From CAYPTJ01 sp964413845 (GTDB lineage Bacteria; Patescibacteriota; WWE3; 9FT-COMBO-53-11): a DNA stretch of 56,542 nt. Shown piece by piece: positions 55,524 through 56,542 of this stretch. Numbering within the stretch: position 1 is the stretch's first letter; each line of letters starts with the position of its first letter. A model generated the notes under the pieces. That model worked only from the letters and a program-made list of their open reading frames with translations. It did not search any database and was not told where the DNA came from. The DNA lies in the NCBI GenBank assembly GCA_964413845.1, contig CAYPTJ010000003.1, forward strand, positions 1 through 56,542, read 5' to 3'. Both the position numbers and the translations under genes were made by a program.

Positions 55524-55709
55524 ATGTCTATTTTATTTAACAGCATCATTTTTTGGGGACTGACAATTTTTGGGTTTGTTGCCGGACTTTTACTTTCAAG
55601 AAAGAAACTAAAACTCCCCTTATTAACTTCCATTATTATTTCTATATTGTCATTGTTGTTTTTTGCTTGGCTAGGACTTTTTATCCTAGGATCGTTGGGC
55701 AGCTTGTAA
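55524..55709 (+). CDS. 61-residue two-helix membrane protein
   Basis: ATG 55524 chosen because a perfect TATAAT (55509-55514) ends nine bases upstream. Helices NSIIFWGLTIFGFVAGLLL and TSIIISILSLLFFAWLGLFIL with a Lys-rich turn. Unknown. Confidence 0.55.
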   Translation: MSILFNSIIFWGLTIFGFVAGLLLSRKKLKLPLLTSIIISILSLLFFAWLGLFILGSLGSL

Positions 55710-55811
55710 ACAAAATTTCTAACCTCACTACCATAAACCCAACGCTTTATGCGCCAGAGAGGGGACTAGGACTTGTTGCATCACTTCTAAATTATTACTA
55801 AACTGGTATTA

Positions 55812-56372
55812 ATGCCTAATCCCGCCAACGACACCGAACCCCCTTTAATTGACGTTAAGGTCACAAACCCGCTTACTTACATCAAAAGATGGTGGAACCG
55901 AATAATTGGCAACGAAGGTATTTCTCTTAGTTTTAGGGTCAGACCCCTAACCGCGTTAGCAATTGCTATCGTTGTTTCCAGTTTAGCCTTTGGCGTAGGG
56001 CAGTTTGTTCTGCCATTTAGTGTTCCTTTCTTTAAGCCGATTCCGGAAGACATTACCCTTCCGACACCAGACCCTTGGAGGGAAACAGCTTTTACTGGAA
56101 CTCTCCAATACTCCCAAACGACCGGCAAATATTATCTAGTTACCACATCATCGGAGGCAATTGCACTAGAGGTGCCAGACAATATCGACTTGTCGGGATT
56201 TGTAGGAAGAAGAATTTTTGCAGCAGGAAAATACAACAAGTCTGCAAGAACCCTTGTAGTTTCTGACGCCAGAAACACGGAACTTCTACCTAAAAGCCCA
56301 AATCCTCTCCCCACTGTAAGCCCTTCGCCATCTGAGTCTCCAACTCCATCGGAAACTCCCACACCTGAATAA
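55812..56372 (+). CDS. Single-pass membrane protein with PTS-rich tail, probably cut short
   Basis: 186 residues. Cytosolic N-terminus (about 1-45), helix LTALAIAIVVSSLAFGVGQFVL, an outer domain (about 85-150) with GTLQYSQTTGKYYLVT, and a Pro/Ser/Thr tail ending SPTPSETPTPE. After TAA 56370 the same frame goes on TPIPSPSPIYSRGK, so the tail seems to have been longer and a nonsense mutation may have split it. A later frame reads EVKWFCAGKSGDLQVTVGKI, possibly the next domain. The window ends before this can be resolved. Confidence 0.6.
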   Translation: MPNPANDTEPPLIDVKVTNPLTYIKRWWNRIIGNEGISLSFRVRPLTALAIAIVVSSLAFGVGQFVLPFSVPFFKPIPEDITLPTPDPWRETAFTGTLQYSQTTGKYYLVTTSSEAIALEVPDNIDLSGFVGRRIFAAGKYNKSARTLVVSDARNTELLPKSPNPLPTVSPSPSESPTPSETPTPE

Positions 56373-56542
56373 ACGCCAATCCCTAGCCCCTCGCCAATCT
56401 ACTCACGAGGTAAAATGGTTCTGTGCAGGAAAATCTGGAGATTTGCAGGTAACAGTGGGCAAAATAAGACGTTTCGCTTCGCTCCACAATCTTCTTTTCT
56501 CGCTTCGCTTGAAAATAGGGACCTCGGTCACCTTAGGGTGCC

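Noticed and set aside
1..56542. UGA recoding (code 25)
   Set aside because: UGA ends many clear genes here (for example L23, L16, L18, SecF-region genes), so it is a stop codon.

Overview
Organism. The window looks like a chromosomal piece of a Candidate Phyla Radiation (Patescibacteria) bacterium, plausibly of the Microgenomates side. Reasons seen in the sequence: one very compact ribosomal-protein cluster without L30, an L3 that is internally shortened, a short adenylate kinase, an aspartyl-tRNA synthetase without the bacterial insertion domain, many small uncharacterised proteins and strikingly many short dispersed repeats. UGA, UAA and UAG all end genes, so the standard bacterial code applies. 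The phylum assignment is inference; a marker-gene tree would settle it.

Layout. 1-6.4 kb: accessory and envelope genes, namely a Cys-rich membrane protein, a CarR/lycopene-cyclase-like membrane protein, several tiny Shine-Dalgarno-driven genes with their own promoters and terminators (two Zn-binding peptides, a one-helix peptide), a ZIP metal transporter, PlsY and a GT4 glycosyltransferase. 6.4-22 kb: a leader with a possible attenuator, then L3-L4-L23-L2-S19-L22-S3-L16-L29-S17-L14-L24-L5-S14-S8-L6-L18-S5-L15-SecY-YbaB-Adk-Map-IF1-L36-S13-S11-S4-RpoA-L17-L13-S9. 22-27.5 kb: an acidic 31-residue peptide, an M16 protease, a 2'-5' RNA ligase-type phosphodiesterase, tRNA-Pro(GGG), a three-gene cassette of unknown role, RecA, and a two-gene operon of unknowns. 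27.5-37.8 kb: RNase Y (without a membrane anchor), a metzincin-like protease, YmdB phosphodiesterase, HU, endonuclease V, a VanY-type peptidase, an AI-2E-family permease, RNase P RNA, a YifB/ComM ATPase and a DUF3048 protein. 37.8-52 kb: a wHTH regulator, an AbrB-like protein, SecD, SecF, RecJ, DUF523, RSH, AspRS, a DacA-like peptidase, a membrane protein, GltX, tRNA-Trp, TrpS, DUF554 and an M20 peptidase. 53-56.5 kb: a GNAT-like gene under a T-box riboswitch, a repeat-rich stretch with a tRNA 3' fragment, a radical SAM gene, gene debris and small membrane proteins.

How it works together. The first half makes ribosomes, RNA polymerase alpha and the Sec channel from one transcription block; the second half mixes RNA turnover (RNase Y, RNase P), DNA repair and uptake (RecA, RecJ, EndoV, YifB), stringent response (RSH), tRNA charging and envelope building.

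Most notable. (1) A complete T-box riboswitch with T-box sequence, stem III, antiterminator, terminator and own promoter precedes a GNAT-like gene. (2) The last 14 codons plus stop of rpsI are repeated 39 bp downstream with every amino acid kept but 15 of 45 bases changed; rnpB and, weakly, rpsD show similar re-created 3' ends near a shared GC-rich element. (3) Several families of dispersed repeats are embedded in frame in genes (recJ, secF, gltX, nfi, rplC, recA, rny) and inside RNase P RNA. (4) About ten genes have a -10 hexamer only 8-11 nt before the start codon and no Shine-Dalgarno, which suggests leaderless mRNAs, while small accessory genes carry strong Shine-Dalgarno sites.
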